A stretch of DNA of 64,000 bases from Nostoc sp. NMS7 (GTDB taxonomy: Bacteria; Cyanobacteriota; Cyanobacteriia; Cyanobacteriales; Nostocaceae). A model generated the notes under the pieces. The model was not told the origin of the DNA and ran no database searches. It was given only the letters and a program-made list of their open reading frames with translations. Within the stretch, counting starts at the first letter, position 1. Each line of letters opens with the position of its first letter. This document shows positions 17,038 to 25,204 of the stretch, in pieces. Location of the stretch: positions 42,699 through 106,698 of the forward strand of contig NZ_JABXKJ010000172.1 in the NCBI RefSeq assembly GCF_017115085.1, given 5' to 3'. A program made the translations under genes and the position numbers.

Positions 17038-17148
17038 TATTTCAAGGATTAGATAAAACTTTTGTTTGCAGCGCTTAACAGTTATTATCCTCGAAGTATA
17101 GCTACAGTTTATCTAAAGCATTACAGTTGAGGTGGAGGTATCAGTTCT

Positions 17149-17787
17149 ATGTTCGCTGTTGTCACACCCAATACAATCCATTTGTCCCCAGGCGCGGTAG
17201 TCCGTCTACTCGGAAGTTGGCAAGACTATCAAGCACTGAATGAACAACTAGGCGATCGCTCTTCCCCTCGCATTAAGTATCGAGATGGAGAAATTATCTT
17301 GATGGCACCGCTACCAGAACATGGGCGTAAAGTAAGTGTAATTGCAGATGTAGTCAAAGTTTTGCTCGATCATCTGGGACGAGAATACGAAGCCTTTACC
17401 CCAATCACAATGGAACTGCCACAGGAAAGTGGTATTGAACCAGATTACTGTTTTTATATTGAAAACTGGGAGGCAATTGCAGGTAAAGATCGCATCAATT
17501 GGGGCGTTGATCCATCACCCGATTTGGTGGTGGAGATAGACATCACCAGCTACACGGATGTGAATGACTACCTGCCTTATCGAGTACCAGAAGTTTGGTT
17601 GTTGAGGAAGAACCAGCTGATGATTTACAGATTGCAAGGCGATCGCTACACTGTTGAAACCAGTAGCCGCTATTTCCCCAACATCAATGTGTCAGAGATA
17701 GTCACAGAGTGTTTGCAAATTGCCTACGAGCGTAATACTAGCACCGCCATTCGAGAATTGCGGCGGAAATTGCCGAGTGAGAATTAA
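17149..17787 (+). CDS. Uma2 family (DUF820) putative endonuclease
   Basis: A 212-residue member of the Uma2 group, greatly expanded in cyanobacteria. The PD-(D/E)XK-like core is seen as EPDYCFYI and SPDLVVEIDI, followed by PYRVPEVWLLRKNQLMIYRL. The fold predicts a restriction-type nuclease, but cellular roles are mostly unknown and many copies are thought to be mobile. A purine-rich AGGTGGAGGTATC lies before the ATG. The DNA downstream contains an XisH remnant. Confidence 0.85.
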   Translation: MFAVVTPNTIHLSPGAVVRLLGSWQDYQALNEQLGDRSSPRIKYRDGEIILMAPLPEHGRKVSVIADVVKVLLDHLGREYEAFTPITMELPQESGIEPDYCFYIENWEAIAGKDRINWGVDPSPDLVVEIDITSYTDVNDYLPYRVPEVWLLRKNQLMIYRLQGDRYTVETSSRYFPNINVSEIVTECLQIAYERNTSTAIRELRRKLPSEN

Positions 17788-17817
17788 ATCTCGGCGATCG
17801 CTTCAATGTGAGGATAA

Positions 17818-17910
17818 ATGGCTGCCAAAGACCTATTCCATGATGCTGTAAAACAAGCACTTTTACATGAGACACAAGAGCAAAAAAAACCCAGGTATAA
17901 TCTGGGTTGA
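17818..17910 (+). pseudogene. XisH-like N-terminal remnant
   Basis: A 30-codon frame reads MAAKDLFHDAVKQALLHE, the conserved start of XisH-type proteins (named after the fdxN-element excision controlling factors of Anabaena), then breaks into QEQKKPRYNLG and a stop. The remaining 100 or so residues and the usual XisI partner are absent. The end overlaps a terminator hairpin that serves the opposite strand. Confidence 0.55.
17882..17908 (-). terminator. rho-independent terminator of the ModA-like gene
   Basis: On the minus strand, AACCCAG (17908-17902) and CTGGGTT (17894-17888) form a 7-bp stem with a 7-base loop, followed by an unbroken T-run (17889-17882). It lies about 55 bases after the stop of the ModA-like PEP-CTERM gene. 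Confidence 0.85.
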
Positions 17911-17963
17911 TTCCTATTTGCAGTTGTGAATCCAATTTTGATTGAGAATACAGCCAAAAACCT

Positions 17964-18881
17964 TTAATCCACTGCTGCTTTAGCTTTGGCTTTTGCCTTT
18001 ACCTTTGGCTTCATCATAAGGCCGACTATACCTACTGCTATTGAGCCACCAGTAGTCATAGGTTCGGGGATAGGCGTGAATCCAGATACCTGAAACACAG
18101 ATAATGCTTGAGGGGTGACCAGAAAGGAGTTGAAGTCCCTAGCTGCGTCTGGGTTTTGAGTTTGTTGGAGTACAGCAGAGCCATAAACAATCGGAGAGTA
18201 AAGGTTGATAGGCGGAGTGTATGCAATTTTGACTTTATTAAGTGCTGTTAGAGCGTCTGTGGTGTAAACAACGCCCGCATCTATAGTATCGGTGGTGTCG
18301 CTTGACACTTTATTTAGTACATCACGCACATCCGTGCCCAAGACAAGTTTGGATTGGATTTGCTGCGATATCCCGGAATTGGTAAATAATTGCTGGGCGA
18401 ATACTCCTGCTGGAACAGACGCAGGATCACCAATAGCCACTTGACGCAGTTTTAATAGGTCTTCAACCTTTGATATAGATATGGTTGAATTTATCGGCGT
18501 GATTATAGCCAAGGTGTTGTTTAGTATGTCTTGCCTGGTTCCTGCTATTAGTTTGTTATTAAGTTGCAGATTATCTAACGGTGCTTGGGATACTGAGAAG
18601 AAGATATCTACTGGCTTTGGATTTGTTCCCATTAGGTTTGTTCCCATTATGATTTGATTAGCGAGACCAGTAGAACCCCCAAAGGTATTCATAAAGGTGA
18701 CGTTGGGGTTGCTTCGCTGGTAAAGTTCCTCAACCTGGGGTAGGGTGTCGGTCAAGCTGGCAGCAGCATAGATGTTAATCGGACCACTAAATGTAGCAGC
18801 TTGTGCTGGTTTAGCTTGGATTATACCAAAACCCAAAGCAATGCTAGCGGTAGCCAATGCTAATTTGTACCTTTTCTTCAT
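17964..18881 (-). CDS. ModA-like substrate-binding protein with PEP-CTERM-like tail
   Basis: About 305 residues from the Met at 18881 (MKKRYK); the frame runs to 19013 but the signal peptide begins here (hydrophobic core, then KPAQAATF as cleavage site). The mature domain starts with INIYAAASLTDTLPQVEELY and NTFGGSTGLANQI, the oxyanion-binding pattern of molybdate-binding ModA proteins. Instead of ending there, it continues into IPEPMTTGGSIAVGIVGLM followed by a run of Lys/Ala: a PEP motif, hydrophobic helix and basic tail, as in PEP-CTERM sorting signals. No ModB or ModC gene is adjacent. It may be a surface-anchored binder rather than part of an importer. Confidence 0.78.
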   Translation of the reverse strand: MKKRYKLALATASIALGFGIIQAKPAQAATFSGPINIYAAASLTDTLPQVEELYQRSNPNVTFMNTFGGSTGLANQIIMGTNLMGTNPKPVDIFFSVSQAPLDNLQLNNKLIAGTRQDILNNTLAIITPINSTISISKVEDLLKLRQVAIGDPASVPAGVFAQQLFTNSGISQQIQSKLVLGTDVRDVLNKVSSDTTDTIDAGVVYTTDALTALNKVKIAYTPPINLYSPIVYGSAVLQQTQNPDAARDFNSFLVTPQALSVFQVSGFTPIPEPMTTGGSIAVGIVGLMMKPKVKAKAKAKAAVD

Positions 18882-19013
18882 GAAATATTTCCGTAGATTT
18901 AATGTGCGAGTTACTACAATTTTTGAAATTCCAAATTTTGCACCCAGCCTTGAAAGTTTGCTTTTCACTCCATCCAGAAGACAGGGTAAGAAGAAGTCAT
19001 AGCTGGTAAGCAA

Positions 19014-19340
19014 TCTTTGTTAGTTATGTATTTAAACCTACTTTAATGTCCAATCAATTACAACTAGTTTGAAAGCATCTTTATATATAAAATACAGTCA
19101 TCTATGTACTTATACTGCCATAAAACCGCTTCAAATACCAAGAAAGTAGGTTAATGCATCTGTACTATAGAGAAAATTTGTATAAAGTTATTTTAAAAAT
19201 ATAATTTTTCTATTTCAAAGAAGTATATGCATCTGACTTTTGACGGCAACTGTTCAAAAGCAATCTCTCAAACGGATTCTATATTAAGTATATTCACTGA
19301 TAGTACAGTTGGTAAAATTGGGTGTTCAAGGAAACAAACA
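19014..19340. other. AT-rich intergenic region
   Basis: Presumed promoter region of the ModA-like gene (leftward). Very AT-rich, no supportable gene; a weak frame from 19227 joins the remnants to the right but has no recognisable content before 19341. Confidence 0.4.
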
Positions 19341-19445
19341 ATGTCGCGCTGGTGGTCAAAAAATTTTGCTTTGTCTCAACTGGGCGATCGCAGACTAAAT
19401 CGACGCACCACAGAAACTGATAAAATATTCAGTCAAGGATTTGGC
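19341..19445 (+). pseudogene. IS4/Tn5-type transposase N-terminal fragment
   Basis: The frame reads MSRWWSKNFALSQLGDRRLN followed by a basic helix. This WW...LGDxRLxxR pattern is the DNA-binding N-terminus of IS4/Tn5-type transposases. It stops being recognisable after about 35 codons and runs in frame, without a stop, into the TMEM175 gene. Remnant of an insertion. Confidence 0.5.
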
Positions 19446-19487
19446 GCAACTTACTTTCAAGTAAACAGAAAAGGAGTACCTGCACAG

Positions 19488-20084
19488 ATGGGAAAAGGGA
19501 GGTTAGAAGCATTCAGCGATGGGGTGATTGCCATCATCATCACCATTATGGTGCTAGAAATCAAAGTGCCGCATGAATCTGATTTAGCCGCGCTACGTCC
19601 GCTGATTCCGGTATTTCTGAGCTATGTCCTGAGTTTTATTTATATCGGTATCTACTGGAACAATCACCATCACCTATTACAAGCAGTCCGACACCTTAAT
19701 GGGCGTATCCTTTGGGCTAATCTGCATTTGCTGTTTTGGTTGTCGCTAATTCCCTTCGTCACTGGCTGGATGGGTGAGAATCACTTTGCCGCCTTGCCAG
19801 TTGCCCTTTATGGTACGGTGTTGTTCTTGGCTGCGTTGGCGTAGCCCGCCGAAGGCATCGCTTACTTCATCCTTACCCGCGCCCTGATTTCTTACCAAGG
19901 TAGGGATTCGACTCTAGCGATCGCAGTCGGTGGAGACTTGAAGGGAAAAGTATCGGTGGTGTTCTATGCTGTGGCAATTCCACTTGCCTTTGTGAACTCA
20001 TGGTTTACCTATGCATTGTACGTTTTAGTTGCAATTATGTGGCTGATCCCTGACCGTCGCATTGAGAAGACTCTCACTTCTTGA
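19488..20084 (+). pseudogene. TMEM175-family potassium channel gene, interrupted by a repeat
   Basis: From ATG 19488 (AAGGAG 12 bases upstream) the frame encodes a bacterial TMEM175/DUF1211 protein: RLEAFSDGVIAIIIT holds the FSD signature of the pore helix, followed by further membrane helices (WNNHHHLLQAV, NLHLLFWLSLIPF). At 19842 an in-frame TAG interrupts it. The stop lies in a 24-bp insert (19833-19856); beyond it the same frame resumes with IAYFILTRALISYQGRD and ends normally at 20084 (EKTLTS). Removing the insert gives an intact protein of about 190 residues. As it stands the product is truncated at 118 residues, losing the last helices, so the channel is probably dead. Confidence 0.75.
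19833..19856. repeat. 24-bp repeat fragment inside TMEM175 gene
   Basis: GCGTTGGCGTAGCCCGC is shared with a non-coding repeat at 27313-27329. Its insertion length is a multiple of three but brings a TAG stop. Confidence 0.65.
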
Positions 20085-20153
20085 ACGAATTACGTTACTA
20101 GCTTAAATTTTGAAACAGAAAATATCGCGTTTATCAGGAGAAGGTTGATCATC

Positions 20154-20897
20154 TCACGCGATTCCACCGTTTACACGGATGTTTTGCCCAGTGATCCACC
20201 TAGCTTCGTCGCTAGCGAGAAATGCTACGACATCGGCGATTTCTTGCACATCTCCCAGTTTGCCAAAAGCAGCCATTTGGGCTAATCGGTCTATCTGTTC
20301 TGGTGTTTTGCCTTCTCGAAATAGTTCTGTATCGGTGGGGCCAGGAGAAATAACATTAACTGCGATCGCCTTTGCACCCAATTCTTTAGCTAATACCCGT
20401 GTGATTTGTTCAACAGCACCTTTGGTTGCGACATAAGCACTATAAGTTGGCAGCATCATCACCGTGGTTGATGAGGAAAAGTTGATAATCCGTCCCCCTT
20501 CTGCGATATGTTGCGCGGCTTGTTGGCAAGTAAAATAGGTGCCTTTGACATTAATGGCAAAAATCTTGTCAAACTCTTCTTCTGTCACTTGAGTAATTGG
20601 TTTATAGAAGGCGATTCCGGCATTGTTGACCAAAATATCGACTTTACCGAAGCGTTCAAGTGTTTGCTCAAATAACCGTTGGATGTCGGGTACTTTACTA
20701 ATATCTGCTTGGATAGCGATCGCCTCTACTCCCAATTTTTCAATTTCCGCAACAACTTCCTGTGCTTTGCCTGCATTACCCGCATAATTAACGACAACAG
20801 ACGCACCGTTACCAGCTAACTTGAGTGCAATCGCTCGTCCAATTCCCCGCGATGCACCTGTGATAATTGCAACTTTTCCTGCTATAGATGTCATCAT
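20154..20897 (-). CDS. SDR family oxidoreductase (FabG-like)
   Basis: A 247-residue classical short-chain dehydrogenase. TGASRGIGRAIA is the NADP-binding turn, NNAG the structural motif, SSS and YVATK (from TYSAYVATKGA) supply catalytic Ser, Tyr and Lys, and PGPTDTELF is the typical substrate-loop start. Best likeness is to 3-oxoacyl-ACP reductase-type enzymes and glucose dehydrogenase-like SDRs; the real substrate is unknown and it is not in a fatty-acid operon. The protein begins MMTS; the second ATG (20894) is equally possible. Confidence 0.88.
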   Translation of the reverse strand: MMTSIAGKVAIITGASRGIGRAIALKLAGNGASVVVNYAGNAGKAQEVVAEIEKLGVEAIAIQADISKVPDIQRLFEQTLERFGKVDILVNNAGIAFYKPITQVTEEEFDKIFAINVKGTYFTCQQAAQHIAEGGRIINFSSSTTVMMLPTYSAYVATKGAVEQITRVLAKELGAKAIAVNVISPGPTDTELFREGKTPEQIDRLAQMAAFGKLGDVQEIADVVAFLASDEARWITGQNIRVNGGIA

Positions 20898-21034
20898 GTA
20901 AACCCAATCACCCTACTGAATTTGACAGAATTTAAGTGCTAATCACACAGGTATTGTCTAAAGACATCTTTCATAAGGTGTCTGTCTTCCTTAACCAAAA
21001 GCTTATCTAGTTTATCAAATCTGCGTAGATTAAA

Positions 21035-21502
21035 TTATTCTAAGAAGGGATTTCCGGGAGGTCTCCCGAATTGAAGATTTGTTGGACTTAGCGGCAATTG
21101 AGCCGGACATATTGGCTGAGATAACACTGTTCCATTAAATGTAAAAGTAGTGCCGTTAGAATTGAGAGCAGTACCACTTATCGCCCGAGCTGCAACAAAG
21201 TCTCCTTGTACTACACCCTTAAGTGCGATACTTACTAATGGTGAAGGTGGTTGTGTGACTGCTTGCCAACTTATCTGATCGGTACTAACGTTATAAGTAG
21301 CGTTTTGTCCCAGAAACTCTAGGGTACCGTTGGGATCAAATTGAAAACAAGCAGTAAAATTATCTCCCCGACTCGAATAAACATTCATATTATAACTTTT
21401 GCCCTGCACTCCAGCTTGTACTGGCGCAGCAAATAACATTATCTGTCCAAGTAAAAAAGTTAAAACTAAACCATATTTAGATTTGATGATTTGCACTGAC
21501 AT
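21035..21502 (-). CDS. secreted hypothetical protein
   Basis: A 155-residue protein with a Sec signal peptide (basic start, hydrophobic core FLLGQIMLFAAP, cleavage near VQAG). The mature part is rich in Gly, Asn, Ser and Thr with alternating hydrophobic residues, suggesting a beta-sandwich. No family recognised. GGAGATG upstream of the ATG supports the start. Confidence 0.65.
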   Translation of the reverse strand: MSVQIIKSKYGLVLTFLLGQIMLFAAPVQAGVQGKSYNMNVYSSRGDNFTACFQFDPNGTLEFLGQNATYNVSTDQISWQAVTQPPSPLVSIALKGVVQGDFVAARAISGTALNSNGTTFTFNGTVLSQPICPAQLPLSPTNLQFGRPPGNPFLE

Positions 21503-21715
21503 AATTAGACATCTCCTTTACGTAATTGTCGAATTGTTTACCTTTACCCGTTGGCGACAAGTTAAGGTCATTAACCATTTGTCAATAAGTAATGCTGCTT
21601 AAAATTTAGTCAAAATCGAGGTTATAAACACAAATTTTCAGCCTGCGATCGCTAAGTTGGGCTACGCCGAAGCATCATCGGGAAAATTATCGTTCATTCT
21701 TGTCTTAAAGCTTAA

Positions 21716-21850
21716 TTAGATAAATCCTCGATAGCGTGGATCATTTATAGCCTCATCACTACTGACAAAAGGAATTATACCCCACTTCTGCACTTCATTT
21801 TGTAATATACGAAGATTTCCAATATTTGGCAAATGGTGGTTAGATATCAA
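21716..21850 (-). pseudogene. C-terminal gene fragment, unidentified
   Basis: On the minus strand an open stretch of 44 codons without a start reads HHLPNIGNLRILQNE, later WGIIPFVSSDEAINDPRYRG, then a stop. The composition is protein-like and it looks like the tail of a lost gene. I do not recognise the family. A stop codon borders it upstream. Confidence 0.3.
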
Positions 21851-22227
21851 TCAAAAACCAGCATAAAGTCTCAGTATTAATACTTAATGATTAACTTTTA
21901 TTAGGAATTATTCTTGAAGATCGATGTATTATATCTGGAAGTGCGGAATATGGCTTATAGCTTAAGCTGTCACGAATGCTCTTTTTTTAACAGAGAGGTC
22001 AGAGTGTATTGCATACAAAGGAGTGTAGACGCAGAGCGGCTTGTCGTCAGACATCGCTATATATAGATAGCAATCCGATTTGATTTGCTCTCCACCTACA
22101 GCCTCAGATCCCCGACTCTTCAAGAAGTCGGGGATCTTTTGTTTGTAACTCATTTAGTAGGATTGCTATAGTTAACGCTCTTGGCTGGGCATTGGTAGCA
22201 GACAAAATTGAGGACTGCTCCCCTTAA
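21851..22227. other. intergenic region with repeats
   Basis: No gene. It carries a perfect 12-bp hairpin at 22106-22137 (AGATCCCCGACT / AGTCGGGGATCT), and ATAGCAATCC near 22066-22075 is repeated inverted as GGATTGCTAT near 22160, enclosing that hairpin. A CAGACATCGCTAT block here also occurs at 32231-32243. Confidence 0.5.
22106..22137. repeat. palindromic hairpin repeat
   Basis: 12-bp perfect stem with an 8-base loop; the CCCCGACTTCTT-type hairpin is a familiar intergenic repeat in Nostoc-like genomes. It lies downstream of the membrane-fusion-protein gene's end but about 90 bases away. Confidence 0.6.
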
Positions 22228-23538
22228 TTAAGATTCTGGAACGATCGCCACACCATCCCTGAGATTGAGCAACCCTGAGATAATAACTTTATCTTCTGGC
22301 TGTAATCCTTCAATAACTTGATAACTATTACCTTTAATCTCGCCTAGCCTGACTCGCTTTTGCCGAGCTACTTGTTGGGATACACCTTGGGGAGAATTTT
22401 CGGTTTCAACTACATAAACAAAAGTATCCCCAGCTATACGAGTCATTGCTGTTGTGGGGATTAAAACTCCGGGGCGCTGATTCCAGAACAATCTAGCTCT
22501 GACCAATTGATCTGCACGTAGCTGACCATTAGGGTTATTAAACAGTGCTTTGATCAGTATCCCTGGTGTTTCATTACTGGGATTAGGCGCAATAAAAAAG
22601 ACCCTACTTCTACCAAGCTTCTGACCTTGTGTGTTCATCACCTCCACTGGCATTCCCTTACGCAATTGGGTTCCTTGCTCTAGTGGTACAGAGATATTGA
22701 CTTCTAAAGGTCGATTTTGGGTGATATTAACTAATTGTGTGGAAGTATTAACTAAATCACCGACTTTCACCGCAATGTCGCCAATTGTGCCACTAAAGGG
22801 AGCGGTAATTTTGTCATACTCGATCTGTTGTTTTTGAGTATTTACATTACCTTGCTGCAAGGCTTTTTCAGCTTGCAATATGATCGCTCGTTGTGCTTGA
22901 ATTCTAGAATTAATTGCATCAAGACTAGTCTTAGTAGTGGCGAGCCGATCAGCATACTGATTGCGAGTCTGTCGAGACACGGCTCCTTCCTCAGCTAGGG
23001 TGACATACTTTTGGTAGTTCTGCTGGTATAATTGCACATTCGCAACGTAGGATGCTCGTTCTGCTTCCAGAGATTTGAGTGTAGCGCGGGCATTTTCCAG
23101 TTGCACTAAAAATGCTTGAGGTACAGGATTGTTAAGAGCGATCGCAGCTTGTGGCGTATGATCTACTTGGATAATTGTCGCTCCGGCTGCGACTGGATCT
23201 CCCGATTTGACAAATATCTGGGTAACTTGGCCTTGAATCTTCGGCTGGAGCCTGACTGAGCGCTGGGACTTTAGGCTAGCAATAAAATCTGAACTTTCCT
23301 CAATTATGCCGCTTTGTACTGTCGATATTTTGACTCTTACCCCTAGAGGTTGAGCCTTAGCAGTTGAAGGTGCTGAATTTTGCGGAGTCACCAAACGCCA
23401 AACTAGAGCTGCTCCGCCTCCTAACAATAGTAGTGCAGCTAAAAACAGCCAAAGCCACCGCCGTTTTCCAGAAGGTGGCTCAAATGAGTTTTGTGGAGGT
23501 TTATCTCCAAAATCAGTTTGAGGCTCAGGGGATGTCAT
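22228..23538 (-). CDS. RND-type efflux membrane fusion protein (HlyD/AcrA family)
   Basis: A 436-residue periplasmic adaptor: cytoplasmic proline-rich start, one membrane helix (about residues 28-46), a beta-barrel/lipoyl half-motif (VRLQPKIQGQVTQIFVKSGDPV), a long coiled-coil hairpin (LENARATLKSLEAERASYVA to QAEKALQQGN), the second lipoyl half (ITAPFSGTIGDIAVKVGD) and C-terminal barrel domains. Such proteins bridge an inner-membrane RND pump to an outer-membrane channel to export drugs or metals. No pump gene follows in the window, so it either works with a distant pump or is an orphan. Confidence 0.9.
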   Translation of the reverse strand: MTSPEPQTDFGDKPPQNSFEPPSGKRRWLWLFLAALLLLGGGAALVWRLVTPQNSAPSTAKAQPLGVRVKISTVQSGIIEESSDFIASLKSQRSVRLQPKIQGQVTQIFVKSGDPVAAGATIIQVDHTPQAAIALNNPVPQAFLVQLENARATLKSLEAERASYVANVQLYQQNYQKYVTLAEEGAVSRQTRNQYADRLATTKTSLDAINSRIQAQRAIILQAEKALQQGNVNTQKQQIEYDKITAPFSGTIGDIAVKVGDLVNTSTQLVNITQNRPLEVNISVPLEQGTQLRKGMPVEVMNTQGQKLGRSRVFFIAPNPSNETPGILIKALFNNPNGQLRADQLVRARLFWNQRPGVLIPTTAMTRIAGDTFVYVVETENSPQGVSQQVARQKRVRLGEIKGNSYQVIEGLQPEDKVIISGLLNLRDGVAIVPES

Positions 23539-23655
23539 GGCTGATGAGGAACTTAAGGAACAAATTAACTATAATTCTATTAAAAATGCTGTGTCAGCAC
23601 CATATTGACACAGCAGTAGTTAGTTAAATTAAACAACCCAAAGAAAAATAGATGC

Positions 23656-24267
23656 TTATGCCTTAACTGGGACTTGTTGTTTACGCTTGCGAACAGAAGT
23701 AATGCCCAAAGCACCTAAGCCTAAGATACCGATCAGAGAAGCGGGTTCGGGAACAGAAATGGGTTTGGGAATAGAAGCAGTCTTCTTATTTAGGGTGATA
23801 GAGTAATCGCCAGAAGACAAACCAGGAATAGTACCATAATTAATACCAAATTGGTCTAGGTCAAAGTTGGGGAAGGATGATATTCCCAAGAAGTACTCAC
23901 CAGTATCCAAAAATTGATTGATAGTGGATTGCGCCGTACCCTTAGAATCGTCCTTCAGAGCGATTACCGTACCTGACGAATCAAACAGTTCTAGTAGGGT
24001 ATCGAAGGATGCACCATCGACTGTTGTAGCTTTGAATCGCCCACTATCCCAAAAAAAAGAAAACAGGTCAGCATCCTTTTTAGAAGAGATAGTTCCTTTG
24101 ATGACATTAATGCCACGAGGAAGATTTTGGGCGGTTTTTAAAGTCTTACCTGCATCACCTAGTTCAGTATAAGTCGCAGCTTGTGCGGTTCCTCCTGCTC
24201 CCAGTGCAATAACTGCTGCTCCCACTGTAGTCAGTGATAAATTTGTCAAAACATTTACAGTAGCCAT
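23656..24267 (-). CDS. PEP-CTERM sorting-domain protein
   Basis: A 203-residue secreted protein. Signal peptide ends near GTAQAATY. The middle part (KGTISSKKDADLFSFFWDSG, FDTLLELFDSSGTVIA, STINQFLDTGEYFLGIS) has the layout of pre-peptidase-type beta-sandwich domains. The C-terminus VPEPASLIGILGLGALG plus a basic tail is a canonical PEP-CTERM signal, processed by exosortase systems and linked to exopolysaccharide and outer surface display. Function of the exposed domain unknown. Confidence 0.85.
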   Translation of the reverse strand: MATVNVLTNLSLTTVGAAVIALGAGGTAQAATYTELGDAGKTLKTAQNLPRGINVIKGTISSKKDADLFSFFWDSGRFKATTVDGASFDTLLELFDSSGTVIALKDDSKGTAQSTINQFLDTGEYFLGISSFPNFDLDQFGINYGTIPGLSSGDYSITLNKKTASIPKPISVPEPASLIGILGLGALGITSVRKRKQQVPVKA

Positions 24268-24433
24268 TCGGTTATTTACCCTAGAAACGAATCTTTTTGT
24301 CTACCTTTAACGTTTCGATACTAATATGTGTCTTTAATGATTGAAAAATTTTTTACCTACTTTACAGAAAATTCACTGAGAAATAAAGCTATTAATGTGG
24401 GTAAAAAAACGTAATAACACTTACTTTCAAAGG

Positions 24434-24466
24434 CTTCTAACCCCATCTACAAAGGTTAGAAGCCGT
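24434..24466. terminator. hairpin, possible terminator
   Basis: Perfect 11-bp stem GGCTTCTAACC (24434-24444) / GGTTAGAAGCC (24456-24466), loop 11 bases, about 95 bases past the stop of the SRPBCC gene. On the minus strand it is followed by TTTGAAAG, a weak T-run. Confidence 0.5.
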
Positions 24467-24561
24467 GTTTATACTTAAGGGAATGATGAAGCACTATTCT
24501 GCTATATAAAAAGTGGCCATGAACGAAAGTTCATAGCTAGTTCATAAGACCAATGAGTGAA

Positions 24562-25005
24562 TTATTCTTGTTCTTCTGCGACTCGTTTGAGGCGGTGCAG
24601 TTGGGCTTGCATATCTTCTTTTGTCCAAGATGCAGCAAAGGTGTTGAAACCCCAACTCACTAAAGGGTTAGGGATATCGTACTCAAAACGGTTGATTAGG
24701 CACGTTCCCCTTTCTGTTGGCTGACATTCCCAGCGATCGCGCCCTTGAAAAAATCCCTGAAATTCCCAGACTATCAAACCCGGTTCGCGTTCCACAATTA
24801 CGCTATTCAAGGTGGGTTTTAGTAGAGGAATTTGAATGATAAAACGACTTTGACTGCCGACATCAGTACTCCAAGCTTCGTCCACAGGTTCGCAACGGAG
24901 AACGGGGTTGAGCCAACGGTGCATGAGGTTTAAATCGCTAATACAGCGCTCCACCACCGTAGCTGTAGCATTAATTTGAATCGATTGTGACAAAACTTGG
25001 GACAT
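24562..25005 (-). CDS. SRPBCC family protein
   Basis: About 147 residues. The pattern MSQVLSQSIQINATATVVER with LMHRWLNPVLRCE and, later, GTCLINRFEYDIP is that of the START-like SRPBCC fold (polyketide cyclase/dehydrase, ligand-binding). These small proteins bind hydrophobic ligands; the ligand is unknown. The Met at 25005 matches the family start better than the one at 25032, which adds a Gln-rich MQQQHQRCG. Monocistronic. Confidence 0.78.
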   Translation of the reverse strand: MSQVLSQSIQINATATVVERCISDLNLMHRWLNPVLRCEPVDEAWSTDVGSQSRFIIQIPLLKPTLNSVIVEREPGLIVWEFQGFFQGRDRWECQPTERGTCLINRFEYDIPNPLVSWGFNTFAASWTKEDMQAQLHRLKRVAEEQE

Positions 25006-25204
25006 TCCACATCTTTGATGCTGTTGCTGCAATTAGAGTAACGCAAAATTCCGCACTGACAGTAGAGTGAAGCAAATATCAGTAACAAACTCAAAAATTA
25101 TTCTTGATCTCAATCCCATATATCTATATTTTTACTGCTAAATTGATAGGCGAAACACTGACTCAGTGTTTGCGGCAAATACTTAAGCTTAATTCCCGAA
25201 AACC

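Noticed and set aside
21962..22153. 63-codon minus-strand frame
   Set aside because: Lies over hairpin repeats; no family likeness.
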